DNA of 64,000 nucleotides from Spirochaetia bacterium (GCA_009885105.1 VFLI01000002.1:1-64000), one strand, 5' to 3'. Counted from the stretch's first letter, positions 1 to 9,154 are shown. Program-made: numbers and translations. The notes: a model not told the origin generated them from the letters alone.

Positions 1-46
1 GGGGATGAGGAGGGGGATGTCAGAGATGTCGGGAGGTAGGGAGCAA

Positions 47-958
47 TTACTCATCTGTGAAATAATCTGAATCGATACGTTTGACTGCATAGTTCTTCTT
101 TAATGAGACTCCTATATCGTATGCTATCATTAAATCTGTAAGTGTCTGACCGTCAATGAGGACAATCCGCGCATCAATACTGCTTACATAGTCATGTGCT
201 GGTTTTGAAAAAGTAGATGTTGTAATAAAAACACCTTTTTTTGCTCTGCGACCTTGAAGTGCGCCGGCAAATTTTTGAATTTCAGGACCGGGAACCTGAT
301 TTTCCCATTTCTTTGCCTGGATATATATCCGTTCCAGTCCGAGTTTGTCTTCCTTAATCAAACCATCAATACCTCCATCACCCGACTTACCTGTTACAAT
401 CCCGCTATTTTCCCCGTCGGCCCCGTATCCCATGCGTAAAAGCAGGTCCAGCACCAGCTTCTCAAAAAATGAAGGGCTTGAATTCTTGACCATGTCCAGT
501 AATTCATGCTTCAGTTCCTCGCGAATTTGCTCAAATCCTGCATCAAGTAATTCATCTGGAGTCCGCGGTTCCACTTCGATTGGCTGTTCTTGAGAAGTCT
601 GCTGACTGGAGGGCCAGGACTCTTTCTTTTCCTCAAAATCTGTATTTTCCTTCAACCAACGAATCGAAATAGCAGCCGGAGGTTTTGCCAGAATCTGCAA
701 ACCAGCAACCGTCGCTTTATAATAACTGCGTTTTGCGGAATCAATAAGAGCGGACATTTTCAGATATGCTATAGCCCATGCGACTCGATTTGCAAATAAC
801 TTTGACCCACCCGAGGGGATAGGGATTTCTTGTTCCGATTCTGAAACACTAAATTGCTTTGCGATGATCTCTCGTATGGCTTTGACATGCATTTCTTGTC
901 CACCTGCAAGACATTTCAGCACAGGAAGCATGCACGTTTGGAAATCCGGTATAGCCAT
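47..958 (-). CDS. mrr: Mrr-family restriction endonuclease
   Basis: Predicted type IV endonuclease that cuts DNA with foreign methylation. Residues 1-105 resemble the Mrr N-terminal winged-helix domain. Residues 155-290 form the Mrr_cat PD-(D/E)XK nuclease fold: FFEKLVLDLLLRMGYG opens it, GDGGIDGLI carries the metal-binding Asp (about 198), and IQAKKW gives the QxK motif (Gln214, Lys216), followed by the strand FITTSTF. Length (303 aa) and motif order are those of intact family members. ATG start, 13-20 bases behind a well-formed promoter. No methyltransferase or other restriction subunit lies beside it, which fits the stand-alone type IV mode. Target specificity cannot be read from the sequence. 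Confidence 0.9.
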   Translation of the reverse strand: MAIPDFQTCMLPVLKCLAGGQEMHVKAIREIIAKQFSVSESEQEIPIPSGGSKLFANRVAWAIAYLKMSALIDSAKRSYYKATVAGLQILAKPPAAISIRWLKENTDFEEKKESWPSSQQTSQEQPIEVEPRTPDELLDAGFEQIREELKHELLDMVKNSSPSFFEKLVLDLLLRMGYGADGENSGIVTGKSGDGGIDGLIKEDKLGLERIYIQAKKWENQVPGPEIQKFAGALQGRRAKKGVFITTSTFSKPAHDYVSSIDARIVLIDGQTLTDLMIAYDIGVSLKKNYAVKRIDSDYFTDE

Positions 959-977
959 AATTTTTTACTACCATCCG

Positions 978-1006
978 GATAAAAACAAGCCAGTCTATAC
1001 TGTCAA
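978..1006 (-). promoter_or_regulatory. Sigma-70-type promoter of mrr
   Basis: Read on the minus strand, TTGACA (1006-1001) is followed after exactly 17 bases by TTTATC (983-978). The expected start point lies only about a dozen bases before the mrr ATG at 958, so the leader would be very short. Confidence 0.55.
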
Positions 1007-1106
1007 GGTCAAAAGATAAAGAATATATTCAATAAGTATTTCATAAAAAAAAGAACACCCAGGATTATACAGAATCAAACAATTCATGCCCTTCATGTTA
1101 TGAACT

Positions 1107-2165
1107 CTACATTGTAGTATACTTCTTCTCCATATCAATCAAATACTGCTTTCGCCAGAGCCCGCCGCCGTAGCCGGCAAGTTTTCCATTTTTTGCAATC
1201 ACTCTATGGCACGGGATGATGATTGAAATTCTATTTTCGCCGTTTGCCCTGGCCGCGGCGCGAACGGCATTCGGCTGTCCCATCGCCGAAGCCTGTTCCT
1301 CATAGCTGCAGGTTTTTCCGTACGGTATAGAGCGCAGTATTCCCCAGGTTCGCAGCTGAAATTCCGATCCGGGAAGAGAAAGGGGAATGTCAAATTTTTT
1401 CCTGTCGCCGTTGAAATATTCTTTCAGCTGTCTTTCAAGATCCGCGAAATATCTGCTGCCTCCAGGAATCAATCGGGCTTTTAGCTTTTTCTGCAGTGTA
1501 CTCATCTGCGTTTCCAGCATGCGACGATCCGTAAATTCGAGCAGACAGATTCCCTCATCCACGGCGCCGGCAAACATGGGTCCCAGAGGAGTCAGAATCC
1601 GGGTGATTGAGATTATTTTTTCACTTCTGCTGACTGAAGGGGAGAAGCCTGTCTTTTTTTTAAATGCTTCGGCAAATCCGCTGAGGGATTCATAGCCGCT
1701 GTCAAAAGCCGAGTCTATGATTTTTTCATTATGCTTAATTTGACCGAAGGCTCGATTCAACCTCAAGGCGCGTAAATAAGACTGGAAAGTGATGCCGTGA
1801 TGTTTTTTAAACCATCTACGAATTCGCGTCGGTTCTATATTTTTCTTCCTCAATTCGGCGGCGGTTATCCGTACAGCGGGATTATTTTCGATTTCATTCA
1901 GGAACTCTTTCAGCCAGGAAGGCGACTCGCCGTACAGCGAAACAGGATGGCATACTTTACACGGACGATAACCATGGCTGAGCGCGACTTTCGCCGCAGC
2001 GAAAAATTCTACATTCTCCCTTTTTGGTTTTTTCGCAGTGCAGGTTGGTCTGCAAAAAATACCCGTAGTCTTTACACCGGCAAAAAAGATGCCTTCGAAG
2101 GCGCTGTCTTTCTTTACAAGAGCCGTATACATTGTTTTATGGTCCGGCAAATTATCTATTTTCAT
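1107..2165 (-). CDS. ada: Ada: DNA methylphosphotriester / O6-methylguanine repair protein and regulator
   Basis: Bifunctional suicide alkyltransferase and transcription activator of the adaptive response. The N-terminal zinc domain has Cys38, Cys42, Cys69 and Cys72 (FCRPTC and CKVC), the same numbers as in E. coli Ada. An AraC-type helix-turn-helix follows (about 85-180), then the O6-alkylguanine-DNA methyltransferase domain with IIPCHRVI (active Cys about 319) and the GYGGGLWRKQ motif. The ATG at 2165 is chosen over an upstream GTG at 2204 because a GAGGGAAC ribosome site sits right before it and the cysteine numbering then matches. 352 aa, intact. It probably activates its own promoter after methylation; the divergent gene at 2357 shares this upstream region. 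Confidence 0.95.
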   Translation of the reverse strand: MKIDNLPDHKTMYTALVKKDSAFEGIFFAGVKTTGIFCRPTCTAKKPKRENVEFFAAAKVALSHGYRPCKVCHPVSLYGESPSWLKEFLNEIENNPAVRITAAELRKKNIEPTRIRRWFKKHHGITFQSYLRALRLNRAFGQIKHNEKIIDSAFDSGYESLSGFAEAFKKKTGFSPSVSRSEKIISITRILTPLGPMFAGAVDEGICLLEFTDRRMLETQMSTLQKKLKARLIPGGSRYFADLERQLKEYFNGDRKKFDIPLSLPGSEFQLRTWGILRSIPYGKTCSYEEQASAMGQPNAVRAAARANGENRISIIIPCHRVIAKNGKLAGYGGGLWRKQYLIDMEKKYTTM

Positions 2166-2356
2166 GTTCCCTCGCTCAGTGTTCTCAAGAGCCCAATGTA
2201 GCACAGAGATTTTCTTGAATCAACCGAAAATCGGACAACCAATTTTTATTTGAAAGTCCAGTTGTATGATGAGTTCTGAACGAAAAAGAGTGGAAAAAAA
2301 ACTCACACATACATTTATTTAGAGAAATCCTGTGCCGGGACCCTGAAGAGTCTGTA

Positions 2357-2671
2357 TTGAAAATTGAATTGCTATTCGAATCAACCTGCCCGAACGCCGA
2401 AGGGGCGCGAAAATTGCTGATGTCAGTCAGAGAAGAGCTTGGGCTGTCAGTGAACATTATTGAAATAAATAAAGACGATCCGGCCTCGCCGGGCCATGCG
2501 AGAAATTTCGCCTCTCCAACTGTGCTGATCAACGGAATCGACGTCGTGCCAGAAGAAAACCCCGGCGGAAATGCCTGTCGTGTTTACAGAACACCGGATG
2601 GACTCCTGAGCGGATTGCCTCCCAGAGATGCGGTATTGCGGGCGATAGAGCGAGCCCGGCGGAGTGATTGA
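2357..2671 (+). CDS. Small thioredoxin-fold protein with a single N-terminal Cys
   Basis: 104 aa. The pattern MKIELLFESTCPNAEGA, followed by alternating strands and helices and a cis-Pro region (FASPTVLINGIDV), fits a thioredoxin fold like that of small proteins often labelled alkylmercury-lyase-like or thioredoxin-like. Only the first active-site cysteine is present (Cys-Pro-Asn-Ala), so a normal CxxC dithiol exchange is unlikely; a second Cys lies near residue 73 (GNACRVY). The start is TTG, with GAAG some 10 bases upstream. Divergent from ada, 191 bases away; whether it is alkylation-inducible cannot be seen. Function unknown. Confidence 0.65.
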   Translation: MKIELLFESTCPNAEGARKLLMSVREELGLSVNIIEINKDDPASPGHARNFASPTVLINGIDVVPEENPGGNACRVYRTPDGLLSGLPPRDAVLRAIERARRSD

Positions 2672-2818
2672 ACAGGCTGCTCATCTACGACGAAGGAACG
2701 AATTATGCGAGATTTGAGTAATTTGCTTTAATAGCTTCATTCAGCGGCAGCCATATTTTCGCCAGTATTTGCACAGTCCGTTTCTCGATTCCGAGATAAA
2801 ATATGTTCATAATATGTT

Positions 2819-3358
2819 TCAAATTCCGCCCCGCTTCCATTCTGGCTTCAGGATTGAATAAATGACTGCGTCATGAAAAATTCCATGCAGACAGAGACGA
2901 GATCGAGCCGTGCCCTCGTAAACTGCTCCGGCCCTGAGCGCTGTTCTCTGACTTGCTGTATTCTCTACTGCGATGACTACTTCCAGTCGAAAAAGATCTG
3001 TGTTTGAGAAAGCCCAGTCGGCGAGAAGCCTCAGTGCGTATGAAGCCACACCGCAGCGCAATGCGGACCGCCTGACCCAGTACCCGACATTCGCACGATG
3101 GTCCTGTGCCTGTATCTGATTCAGTGCACAGGCACCCAGGAATGTCCCGTGATGCGAAAATATAACAAAATCAAATTCGCTGCCGTCGCGAAACGCTGCC
3201 AGCCTCGAAGCTACCCAGGCTTCCGCGTTTGAAAGACTGAATTCCGGCGTGCACCAGTTCATCCATGGCCCTATATGTTCTACGGACTCTTGCGCTGCCT
3301 GCAATAGAAAGGCAGTGTCTTCGCTGGTGTATTGACGAATCCCGATAGCTTCAAGCAT
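2819..3358 (-). CDS. GNAT N-acetyltransferase, RimJ/RimL type
   Basis: About 179 aa, acetyl-CoA dependent N-acetyltransferase of the RimL/RimJ group. Visible are the strand ending NVGYWV, the coenzyme A loop RRSALRCGVAS (R/QxxGxA type), and the characteristic RLEVVIAVENTAS and ALRAGAVYEG segments. The ATG at 3358 overlaps the czcA stop (ATGCTTGA), which suggests translational coupling; the frame stays open upstream inside czcA, but that lysine- and cysteine-rich extension is not family-like and is left out. The substrate (ribosomal protein, amino acid or drug) is not predictable. The link to metal efflux may be only transcriptional. Confidence 0.8.
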   Translation of the reverse strand: MLEAIGIRQYTSEDTAFLLQAAQESVEHIGPWMNWCTPEFSLSNAEAWVASRLAAFRDGSEFDFVIFSHHGTFLGACALNQIQAQDHRANVGYWVRRSALRCGVASYALRLLADWAFSNTDLFRLEVVIAVENTASQRTALRAGAVYEGTARSRLCLHGIFHDAVIYSILKPEWKRGGI

Positions 3359-6300
3359 TTTTTCGTCGCTGCCGTCCTCTTTTCGGCGATTCTTCCAGAA
3401 TCTCTTCCTCCTGCAATTCTTGCAATTCTTGCATTTCATTAACAATCGGTATTCTAATTTGATTTTCTCCCGCCCCCTCAACAAAATTGTAGAGAATCGG
3501 TAAAAGAAGCAGAGTAAGAAGCGGCTCCAGAATCAGTCCGCCTATCACCACCGTGGCCAGCGGACGCTGCACTTCCGAGCCCGGACCCGTATTGAATGCC
3601 ATCGGAATAAAACCGAGACTTGCCACAAGAGCCGTCATGAGAATGGGCCGAAGCCGGATCAAGGTTCCCTCCGTAACGGACTGACGAACCGATTTTCCGG
3701 AAGCTCGAAGCTGATTAAAAAAATTCACGAGCACCGTGCCGTTAAGAATGGCGATACCTGTGAGCGCGATAAATCCAACCGCGGCTGAAATACTCAGAGG
3801 AATCCCTCGCGCGAAAAGAAACAGAATCCCGCCAGTCAAAATGAAAGGGATGCAGGAGTAAATCAGAAGCGTCTGTTTGAAGCTGTTGAAGCTTCGCAGA
3901 AGAATGATAAAAATCACAAGCAGAGTTGCAGGAACTATCAGCGCCAATCGGAGTCTTGCTTTCTGGAGATTCTTGAACTGCCCTCCCCATACCAGAGTGA
4001 ATTCCTTTGGCACTCCGGATGCCTGTATCTTCTCATTAGCCTCCGTCACAAAACTCTGAACGTCCCTGTCCCCGAGATAGACGGCCACGGAAGCGTAACG
4101 ACTTCCGCCCGACCTGGCAATTGTCGTAACCTGTTCCAGTCTTCTGAGCTGCGCCAGTTCCGAGAGCGGTGTCACTCCGCCGCCGGGCAGCTCCACAGGA
4201 ATTCGTGAAACGGCATTCGTATCATTCCTGAAATGCTCGTCCATCCGCAGAACAATGGGAAATCTTAATACTTCTTCATAAAAATACCCAACTGTGCTGC
4301 CCGCCATGGCCGATGAAAAAGCGCGGTTCAGCGATTCCACGTGCATGCCGTAACCGGACAGTCGCGCATGATTTATTTTATAATCGATAACAGGGCTGAT
4401 ACGCAGCGCTGTCAATTCGTCCATGCCGACTCCTGAGACGCCGGGAATTTTGCCAAGGATGTCCATTATTTTTTCAACCGTCTCGGCCAGTTTTTTCAAA
4501 TCCGATCCGTAGATCCGCAAATTCACGTCGGCACGGCTGCCTTCCAGCATTTCATTGAAACGCATCTCAATCGGCTGCGTCGGGGAGTGGCTCTGGCCAG
4601 GAACGATTTTTTCCAGGTCCGCGGAAATGGCCTCGAACAACTCCGTGCGTGAACGCGGCTCGGTTTTCATTTCATCGGGACGGTTGAGAACAAGAAAAGT
4701 GTCGGAGAAATTCACGCCCATGGGATCCGTGTCGGATTCCGGCGTCCCTATACGCGAAAAAACAGTTTTCACTTCCGGATATTTTCGAATTACTTCCTCG
4801 GATCGCAGCTGCATTTCTATCGATTTCGCAAGGCCGATATCCGGACGCCGCACAAGCCCGATAACCATGTCGCCTTCGTCGAGTTTGGGAATAAAATCAG
4901 AGCCCATGGAAAAGTAGGCAAGAACAGAAAAAACCAGAAGCATAAGAGATGGAATCACAACTACAGATTTCTTTTCCAGAGAAAAATCTAATGCCGGACG
5001 ATAGATCCGCCGCAGCGCGCCAAGTATTCTGTTTTCCTTTACGGTGCGCGGCGGTTTGAGAAAAATAAAGGCAAGGACCGGCATCAGAACCAGAGCAGTG
5101 ACAAGACTCCCAACCAGAGCAAAGAGCACAGCCCAGGCCATCGGCCGGAACATCTTTCCCTCAATTCCGGTAAGGCTGAGAATCGGCACATACACGGCGA
5201 TGATCACAAGAAGACCACTTGTGAGAGGAGCCGCCACTTCTTTCGCCGATTCAAGGATCATATCGATCTTTTCGCGAAACGTCAGAATTTTGCCGTGGGA
5301 TTCCTCCAGCTTGCGGACTATGTTTTCAATCATTACAACGGACCCATCGACCAGAAGGCCAAAATCAATCGCGCCGAGGCTCATCAGATTCGCGGAAATT
5401 TTCAGATTCAGCATGCCGGTCAGGGAAACAAGCATGGAGAGAGGAATGGCAAGCGAAACAATGATCGCGGCCCGGAAGTTTCCCAGAATCAAAAGCAGCA
5501 CGGCGATAACCAGAAATCCGCCTTCCAGCAGATTCTTCATCACCGTGCGAATGGTGGCGTTTACCAGATTGCTTCGTGAATAAAGAATTTCTATTTCGAC
5601 GTCGGGAGGCAGAACGATATGGTTGAGAAGTTCCGTCGATTCCTCGGCCACTGTCCGCGAGTTGGCTCCGATCCGCATGAGCACAGTGCCGAGAACCGTT
5701 TCGCGGCCCGCGTAAGTGGCCGCTCCCAGGCGCGGCTGGTTGGACTCCTGCACATCGGCGATATCACTGAGCTGGATCGGATTGCCCAGTGCGTAGATGC
5801 GCACAGGAATTCTGCGAATTTCGTCAATGGCGTCGAATCTTCCGGAGATTCGCATGATAAAACGACTGTCCTGGTTTTCCATATAGCCGCCGCCGTGATT
5901 CATGCCGATATCCGTCAGAGCCTCCTCGATTCTGTCCATGCTGACGCCGTGCCGCTCCATGCGGAAGGGATTGAGTTTGATGTGTATCGCCTTTACATAA
6001 CCGCCGTTGGAGTCAACCTCGGCCACGCCCTGAACTCCTTTTAAGAAAGGCCGAATTTTCCAGTCCTGAACCGTGCGAAGATATCGCAGTCTCTCGGTTT
6101 CAGGCCGCGAGGCCAGCGCCGAACCGGCCTTTGCCTGCACGACATACATCAGCACTTCGCCCAGTCCCGTCGACACAGGCCCGAGAATCGGACTGACGCC
6201 TTCCGGAAGAGATCCGCGTAGATTCTGCAGCCTTTCGTTGATGAGCTGGCGCGCAAAATAAATATCCGTGCCGTCTTTGAAAATGACAATGACCTGCGAA

Positions 6301-6566
6301 AGCCCGTATTTAGATATCGAGCGGATTTCTTCCACTCCAGGTAGTCCGGATATTTCCGTTTCCACCGGGAAGGTGACACTGTTCTCAATTTCTTCCGGAG
6401 CCAGGGCTCCCGTTTTTGAATTGATCATCACCTGCACGTTGGTGATATCAGGAACGGCGTCAATCGGCAGCTCGGATGCGGAATAGAGCCCAATTACAAC
6501 GATTCCGATTGTTACCAGTATGATCCAGAACCGGGAGCGTATTGACCAGGCTGCCAGCTTTTCCAT
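3351..6566 (-). CDS. czcA: Heavy-metal RND efflux pump, CzcA/CusA family
   Basis: Inner-membrane proton/metal antiporter of the HME-RND family, which normally works as a trimer spanning to an outer-membrane channel. 1071 aa with the usual two repeats of TM1 plus periplasmic loop plus five TMs. TM4 carries DFGLLVDGSVVMIEN with Asp401, Asp407 and Glu414, one residue off the proton-relay positions of CzcA (402, 408, 415), so a divalent-cation (Zn/Co/Cd/Ni) rather than Cu(I) substrate is likely; this is inference. The last 30 residues form a Glu/Gln then Arg/Lys-rich tail (LQELQEEE, RGRQRR) that I do not know from the family. The start overlaps the czcC stop (TGATG). No membrane-fusion gene lies in the operon. 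Confidence 0.93.
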   Translation of the reverse strand: MEKLAAWSIRSRFWIILVTIGIVVIGLYSASELPIDAVPDITNVQVMINSKTGALAPEEIENSVTFPVETEISGLPGVEEIRSISKYGLSQVIVIFKDGTDIYFARQLINERLQNLRGSLPEGVSPILGPVSTGLGEVLMYVVQAKAGSALASRPETERLRYLRTVQDWKIRPFLKGVQGVAEVDSNGGYVKAIHIKLNPFRMERHGVSMDRIEEALTDIGMNHGGGYMENQDSRFIMRISGRFDAIDEIRRIPVRIYALGNPIQLSDIADVQESNQPRLGAATYAGRETVLGTVLMRIGANSRTVAEESTELLNHIVLPPDVEIEILYSRSNLVNATIRTVMKNLLEGGFLVIAVLLLILGNFRAAIIVSLAIPLSMLVSLTGMLNLKISANLMSLGAIDFGLLVDGSVVMIENIVRKLEESHGKILTFREKIDMILESAKEVAAPLTSGLLVIIAVYVPILSLTGIEGKMFRPMAWAVLFALVGSLVTALVLMPVLAFIFLKPPRTVKENRILGALRRIYRPALDFSLEKKSVVVIPSLMLLVFSVLAYFSMGSDFIPKLDEGDMVIGLVRRPDIGLAKSIEMQLRSEEVIRKYPEVKTVFSRIGTPESDTDPMGVNFSDTFLVLNRPDEMKTEPRSRTELFEAISADLEKIVPGQSHSPTQPIEMRFNEMLEGSRADVNLRIYGSDLKKLAETVEKIMDILGKIPGVSGVGMDELTALRISPVIDYKINHARLSGYGMHVESLNRAFSSAMAGSTVGYFYEEVLRFPIVLRMDEHFRNDTNAVSRIPVELPGGGVTPLSELAQLRRLEQVTTIARSGGSRYASVAVYLGDRDVQSFVTEANEKIQASGVPKEFTLVWGGQFKNLQKARLRLALIVPATLLVIFIILLRSFNSFKQTLLIYSCIPFILTGGILFLFARGIPLSISAAVGFIALTGIAILNGTVLVNFFNQLRASGKSVRQSVTEGTLIRLRPILMTALVASLGFIPMAFNTGPGSEVQRPLATVVIGGLILEPLLTLLLLPILYNFVEGAGENQIRIPIVNEMQELQELQEEEILEESPKRGRQRRKNA

Positions 6567-7921
6567 CAGTTCGCATCACCAGAGATTTGCTCGACGGGCA
6601 CGCCGATATGGGCTTCCATCTGCCCCAGATATTCCAGCGCATTGATAAAAGTGTCCAGATAGCGGATGTGGATATCGTGCCACCTTTCGTGCTCGCTCCA
6701 GAATTCGATGTAGGAGATTCTTCTCTGTATCAGAGCCTCGCTGATGGCGCTCAGGGATTGCTCCGCCGCACGAAGATTTGCCTTCATTTCCGCCAGGAGC
6801 TCCAGACGAAGACGATATTTTTCCACCGCCGATTTTACAGAAAATTCCAGTTCGCGCTGGACTCTGTCAAGTTTTATTTTCTGCGAAGCCAGATTCGCCC
6901 GCGCGATTTCCCGGCCGCCCTGGTTGCGGTTCACAACAGGCACAGGAATTCGAAGACCGAACCGCACAAAGTCGTTTCGTTCTGAAGGGATACCGACGTT
7001 GGGACTGATGGACGAATTGCCATAAATATCACGCCCGGTCGAAAAAAAGAGCGTCACGTTCGGATACGCCTCCGACTGCGCCAGCTCCAGGCCCGATTCC
7101 GCCGCGGATACGGACAGCTCGGCGAATTTTAAATCGAGGCTGTTCTTCTTTGCCGATTCGACAGCCCGGCCGGCTTCAGGAGCAGGCGGCAGAGAAATGC
7201 TTTCAAAATCGGGGACGGCAATTTTTTCTCCGGCGTCGATTCCCAGAAACCGCAGTGAGCGTTCGTTTTCCAGAGCCAGTATCTGCTGCTTTTGAATTTC
7301 ACCGTCAAGTGTAACCAGGTCTGTATCAAAAGCGATGATCGCGTACGGTCCAATGCGCGGATCGCGAAAATTGTTACCCAGTCTGCGGCGTATACCGCGG
7401 AGAGAAACCTGATGTCCCTTCAGATGCTCCAGGATTTCCAGCCTGGCAGAATACCCGAAATAATAAAGCCGCAGACGGCTGAAAGCGTCCAGCTCCAGTT
7501 TTTTCAAATCACTTCCGGCAACATCCAGTCCCAGACGCGCCGCATCCATTCGGTGAGAGCGCTGACCGGCCACTTCAAATTCCTGACTGATGCCCAGCTC
7601 TGTGCCGTAGGAATTCTGTGATTCGCTTCCGTAAAAACCGTAGAGGTCCGGGCTGATAGTCCGGGACTGAGCGCGGTTTCCATTCCGATAGTTCAATTCC
7701 AGATAAGGATTGTCCGGCAGGATTACAGAAGCCCGGGTCTGTTCTCCTTTTGCCCTGAGCACAAAAGACCTGGCCAGCTGAAGGTCCGGATTGCGCTCTT
7801 TTACCATTTCCCAGGCTTCCTGAAAAGAAAGAGCCCGGGCTTCCCTTACGGCGCACAGAAATATCAGGGCAATCACAAAAAATATGCTTTTGTGCCAGAC
7901 TTTCATAGAAAAAGTTATCAT
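6566..7921 (-). CDS. czcC: Outer-membrane efflux channel, TolC/CzcC family
   Basis: TolC-like outer-membrane factor for the adjacent RND pump. It has an export signal (FFVIALIFLC then AREARA-like end) and the two-fold repeat of the OEP domain: ALSFQEAWEMVKERNPDLQ at the mature N-terminus and GLELAQSEAYPNVTLFFS in the second half, with long helical segments between. About 451 aa. The ATG at 7921 is used; an ATG at 7906 gives an equally good signal peptide and a TTG at 7948 is also open. None has a strong ribosome site. First gene of czcC-czcA-GNAT, 52 bases from the divergent regulator gene at 7974. Confidence 0.88.
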   Translation of the reverse strand: MITFSMKVWHKSIFFVIALIFLCAVREARALSFQEAWEMVKERNPDLQLARSFVLRAKGEQTRASVILPDNPYLELNYRNGNRAQSRTISPDLYGFYGSESQNSYGTELGISQEFEVAGQRSHRMDAARLGLDVAGSDLKKLELDAFSRLRLYYFGYSARLEILEHLKGHQVSLRGIRRRLGNNFRDPRIGPYAIIAFDTDLVTLDGEIQKQQILALENERSLRFLGIDAGEKIAVPDFESISLPPAPEAGRAVESAKKNSLDLKFAELSVSAAESGLELAQSEAYPNVTLFFSTGRDIYGNSSISPNVGIPSERNDFVRFGLRIPVPVVNRNQGGREIARANLASQKIKLDRVQRELEFSVKSAVEKYRLRLELLAEMKANLRAAEQSLSAISEALIQRRISYIEFWSEHERWHDIHIRYLDTFINALEYLGQMEAHIGVPVEQISGDAN

Positions 7922-7973
7922 TCTAATTGTTCGTTTGCAATAGGTCAATTGTCACACTCATACATTCACAGCC

Positions 7974-8480
7974 ATGATTGAGCAAAGATTTCGATATTTT
8001 TACACAGCCATTGTCGCCTTCATTGCCGTGTCCGGTATCATCGACCTGTATCTGGACGATACCGGACACGGTCTGAATCGGCACCAAATCGTGGAAATCA
8101 TATTTTTGGTAGTGGCCGTGCTGTCTGTGATTTTTCTCTGGATTACATTGAGCCGCAGGCTCAGCAGCACAAAGGAGATGCTTTTTACAGCGACAAAGGA
8201 ACTGGAGGTTTTCCGAACTCAGAATCGCAGCGTGCTGGAAGCCATGCGCGACGCGGTTCACATACAGTTTCAGAAATGGAAATTCTCGCCCTCGGAAGTG
8301 AAAATTGCCGAACTTTTAATCCGGGGCTACTCGTCCCGGCAGATAGCCGGCATTCTGAACAAGAGCGACAGAACCGTGCGAAATCAGGCAATTTCCATTT
8401 ATCAGAAATCCGGCATGACGGGCCGCCACGACCTGGCCGCATTCTTTCTGCTGGATGTTCTGGGAGAGGAGGCCGATTGA
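7974..8480 (+). CDS. Membrane-anchored LuxR-type transcription regulator
   Basis: 168 aa. Two hydrophobic spans (about 8-27 and 38-60) are followed by a linker helix (61-100) and a LuxR/GerE helix-turn-helix (about 105-163) with the hallmarks SPSEVKIAELLIRGYSSRQI and SDRTVRNQAISIYQKSG. There is no receiver or ligand domain, so the signal is probably sensed in or through the membrane. Divergent from the metal efflux operon, which makes that operon a likely target (inference). ATG start without an evident ribosome site. The coding region of TM1 contains a long perfect inverted repeat (listed separately). Confidence 0.8.
   Translation: MIEQRFRYFYTAIVAFIAVSGIIDLYLDDTGHGLNRHQIVEIIFLVVAVLSVIFLWITLSRRLSSTKEMLFTATKELEVFRTQNRSVLEAMRDAVHIQFQKWKFSPSEVKIAELLIRGYSSRQIAGILNKSDRTVRNQAISIYQKSGMTGRHDLAAFFLLDVLGEEAD
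8026..8071. repeat. 14-bp perfect inverted repeat inside the regulator gene
   Basis: CCGTGTCCGGTATC (8026-8039) is repeated as its reverse complement GATACCGGACACGG (8058-8071), with an 18-base spacer. It lies 52 bases into the LuxR-type gene. It could be an operator, for instance for autoregulation, or an mRNA hairpin affecting translation. Confidence 0.7.
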
Positions 8481-8515
8481 GGACGCGTATTCTTTAATTC
8501 TTTTGCGAATTTTCT

Positions 8516-8929
8516 CTACTTTACGCCGGCTGCGATTTTCATGGCCGCCTTCCGGAAATCTGGATTTACGGGCACAGCCACCATACCGTCTTCACCGGCT
8601 TTAATGGCTGTGATACCCGGAGCCTTCAGACCGGCCGGCTGCAGGCCTGCCGCGAATTCCGGTTTTAGTTTGTCTTTACCGAGCCACTGGCAGATCGCTC
8701 CGATCATCCGGCGATGGATGTCTTCCACTTTGACCGCCGCTCCCGCTTTTTTATAATAACCGTACGCCAGCAAGGGAAGACGCTTCTCATACATGTAGTA
8801 GTCGCCGAGACGAACCAGTCCGTCCGCATACCCGGTTTTGATAAAAAGCTCTTTGGCCTTTTTGTAGTCTTTTGAGTTGAAAGCGGTATTGCCTTCCCGA
8901 ATCAGCTCTGCCCGGAGTTTTGAGTCCAT
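8516..8929 (-). CDS. Hypothetical TPR-like cytoplasmic protein
   Basis: 137 aa from the ATG at 8929; the frame stays open to 9010, but the extra N-terminus is unlike a signal peptide and reads as noise. Not recognised as a named family. The first half (AFNSKDYKKAKELFIKTGYA, LVRLGDYYMYEK, AYGYYKKAG) has the periodicity of two or three tetratricopeptide-type helical hairpins, so a protein-binding role is possible. The C-terminal half is Ala/Gly/Pro rich with no motif. No signal peptide or membrane span. It ends 36 bases from the regulator gene and converges with it. Confidence 0.6.
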   Translation of the reverse strand: MDSKLRAELIREGNTAFNSKDYKKAKELFIKTGYADGLVRLGDYYMYEKRLPLLAYGYYKKAGAAVKVEDIHRRMIGAICQWLGKDKLKPEFAAGLQPAGLKAPGITAIKAGEDGMVAVPVNPDFRKAAMKIAAGVK

Positions 8930-9016
8930 CTCAGTAAATTTTCGGCGGATTTTATCGACAGTCAAACATAATTTCGGGCGCCAAAGAAAATAAAAGCAAT
9001 AAATCAACAAGATGGA

Positions 9017-9135
9017 CAGGATACGCAGGATCGAGTCTTGGATGTGTTTTCTGTCGAATGCAATTTCGATTTGCGTTTTGTCTTGCCTATCCTGATTATC
9101 CTGTATATCCTGTTATTTTCCTGTATATATTCCTG
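9017..9135. repeat. Intergenic TATCCTG repeat cluster
   Basis: TATCCTG occurs at 9088, 9097 and 9106 (9-base period), followed by TTTCCTG at 9117 and ATTCCTG near 9129. The complement CAGGATA/CAGGATC occurs at 9017 and 9026, so the cluster as a whole is an inverted pair of arrays. It fills the gap before the LytM-like gene. Similar ACAGGATTAACAGGAT-type intergenic repeats are known from many environmental genomes. Confidence 0.6.
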
Positions 9136-9154
9136 AATTGAGGAGTTGTTTTGC

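Noticed and set aside
2166-2204. Upstream GTG start for ada
   Set aside because: It adds 13 residues without a ribosome site; the internal ATG has one and restores the standard cysteine numbering.
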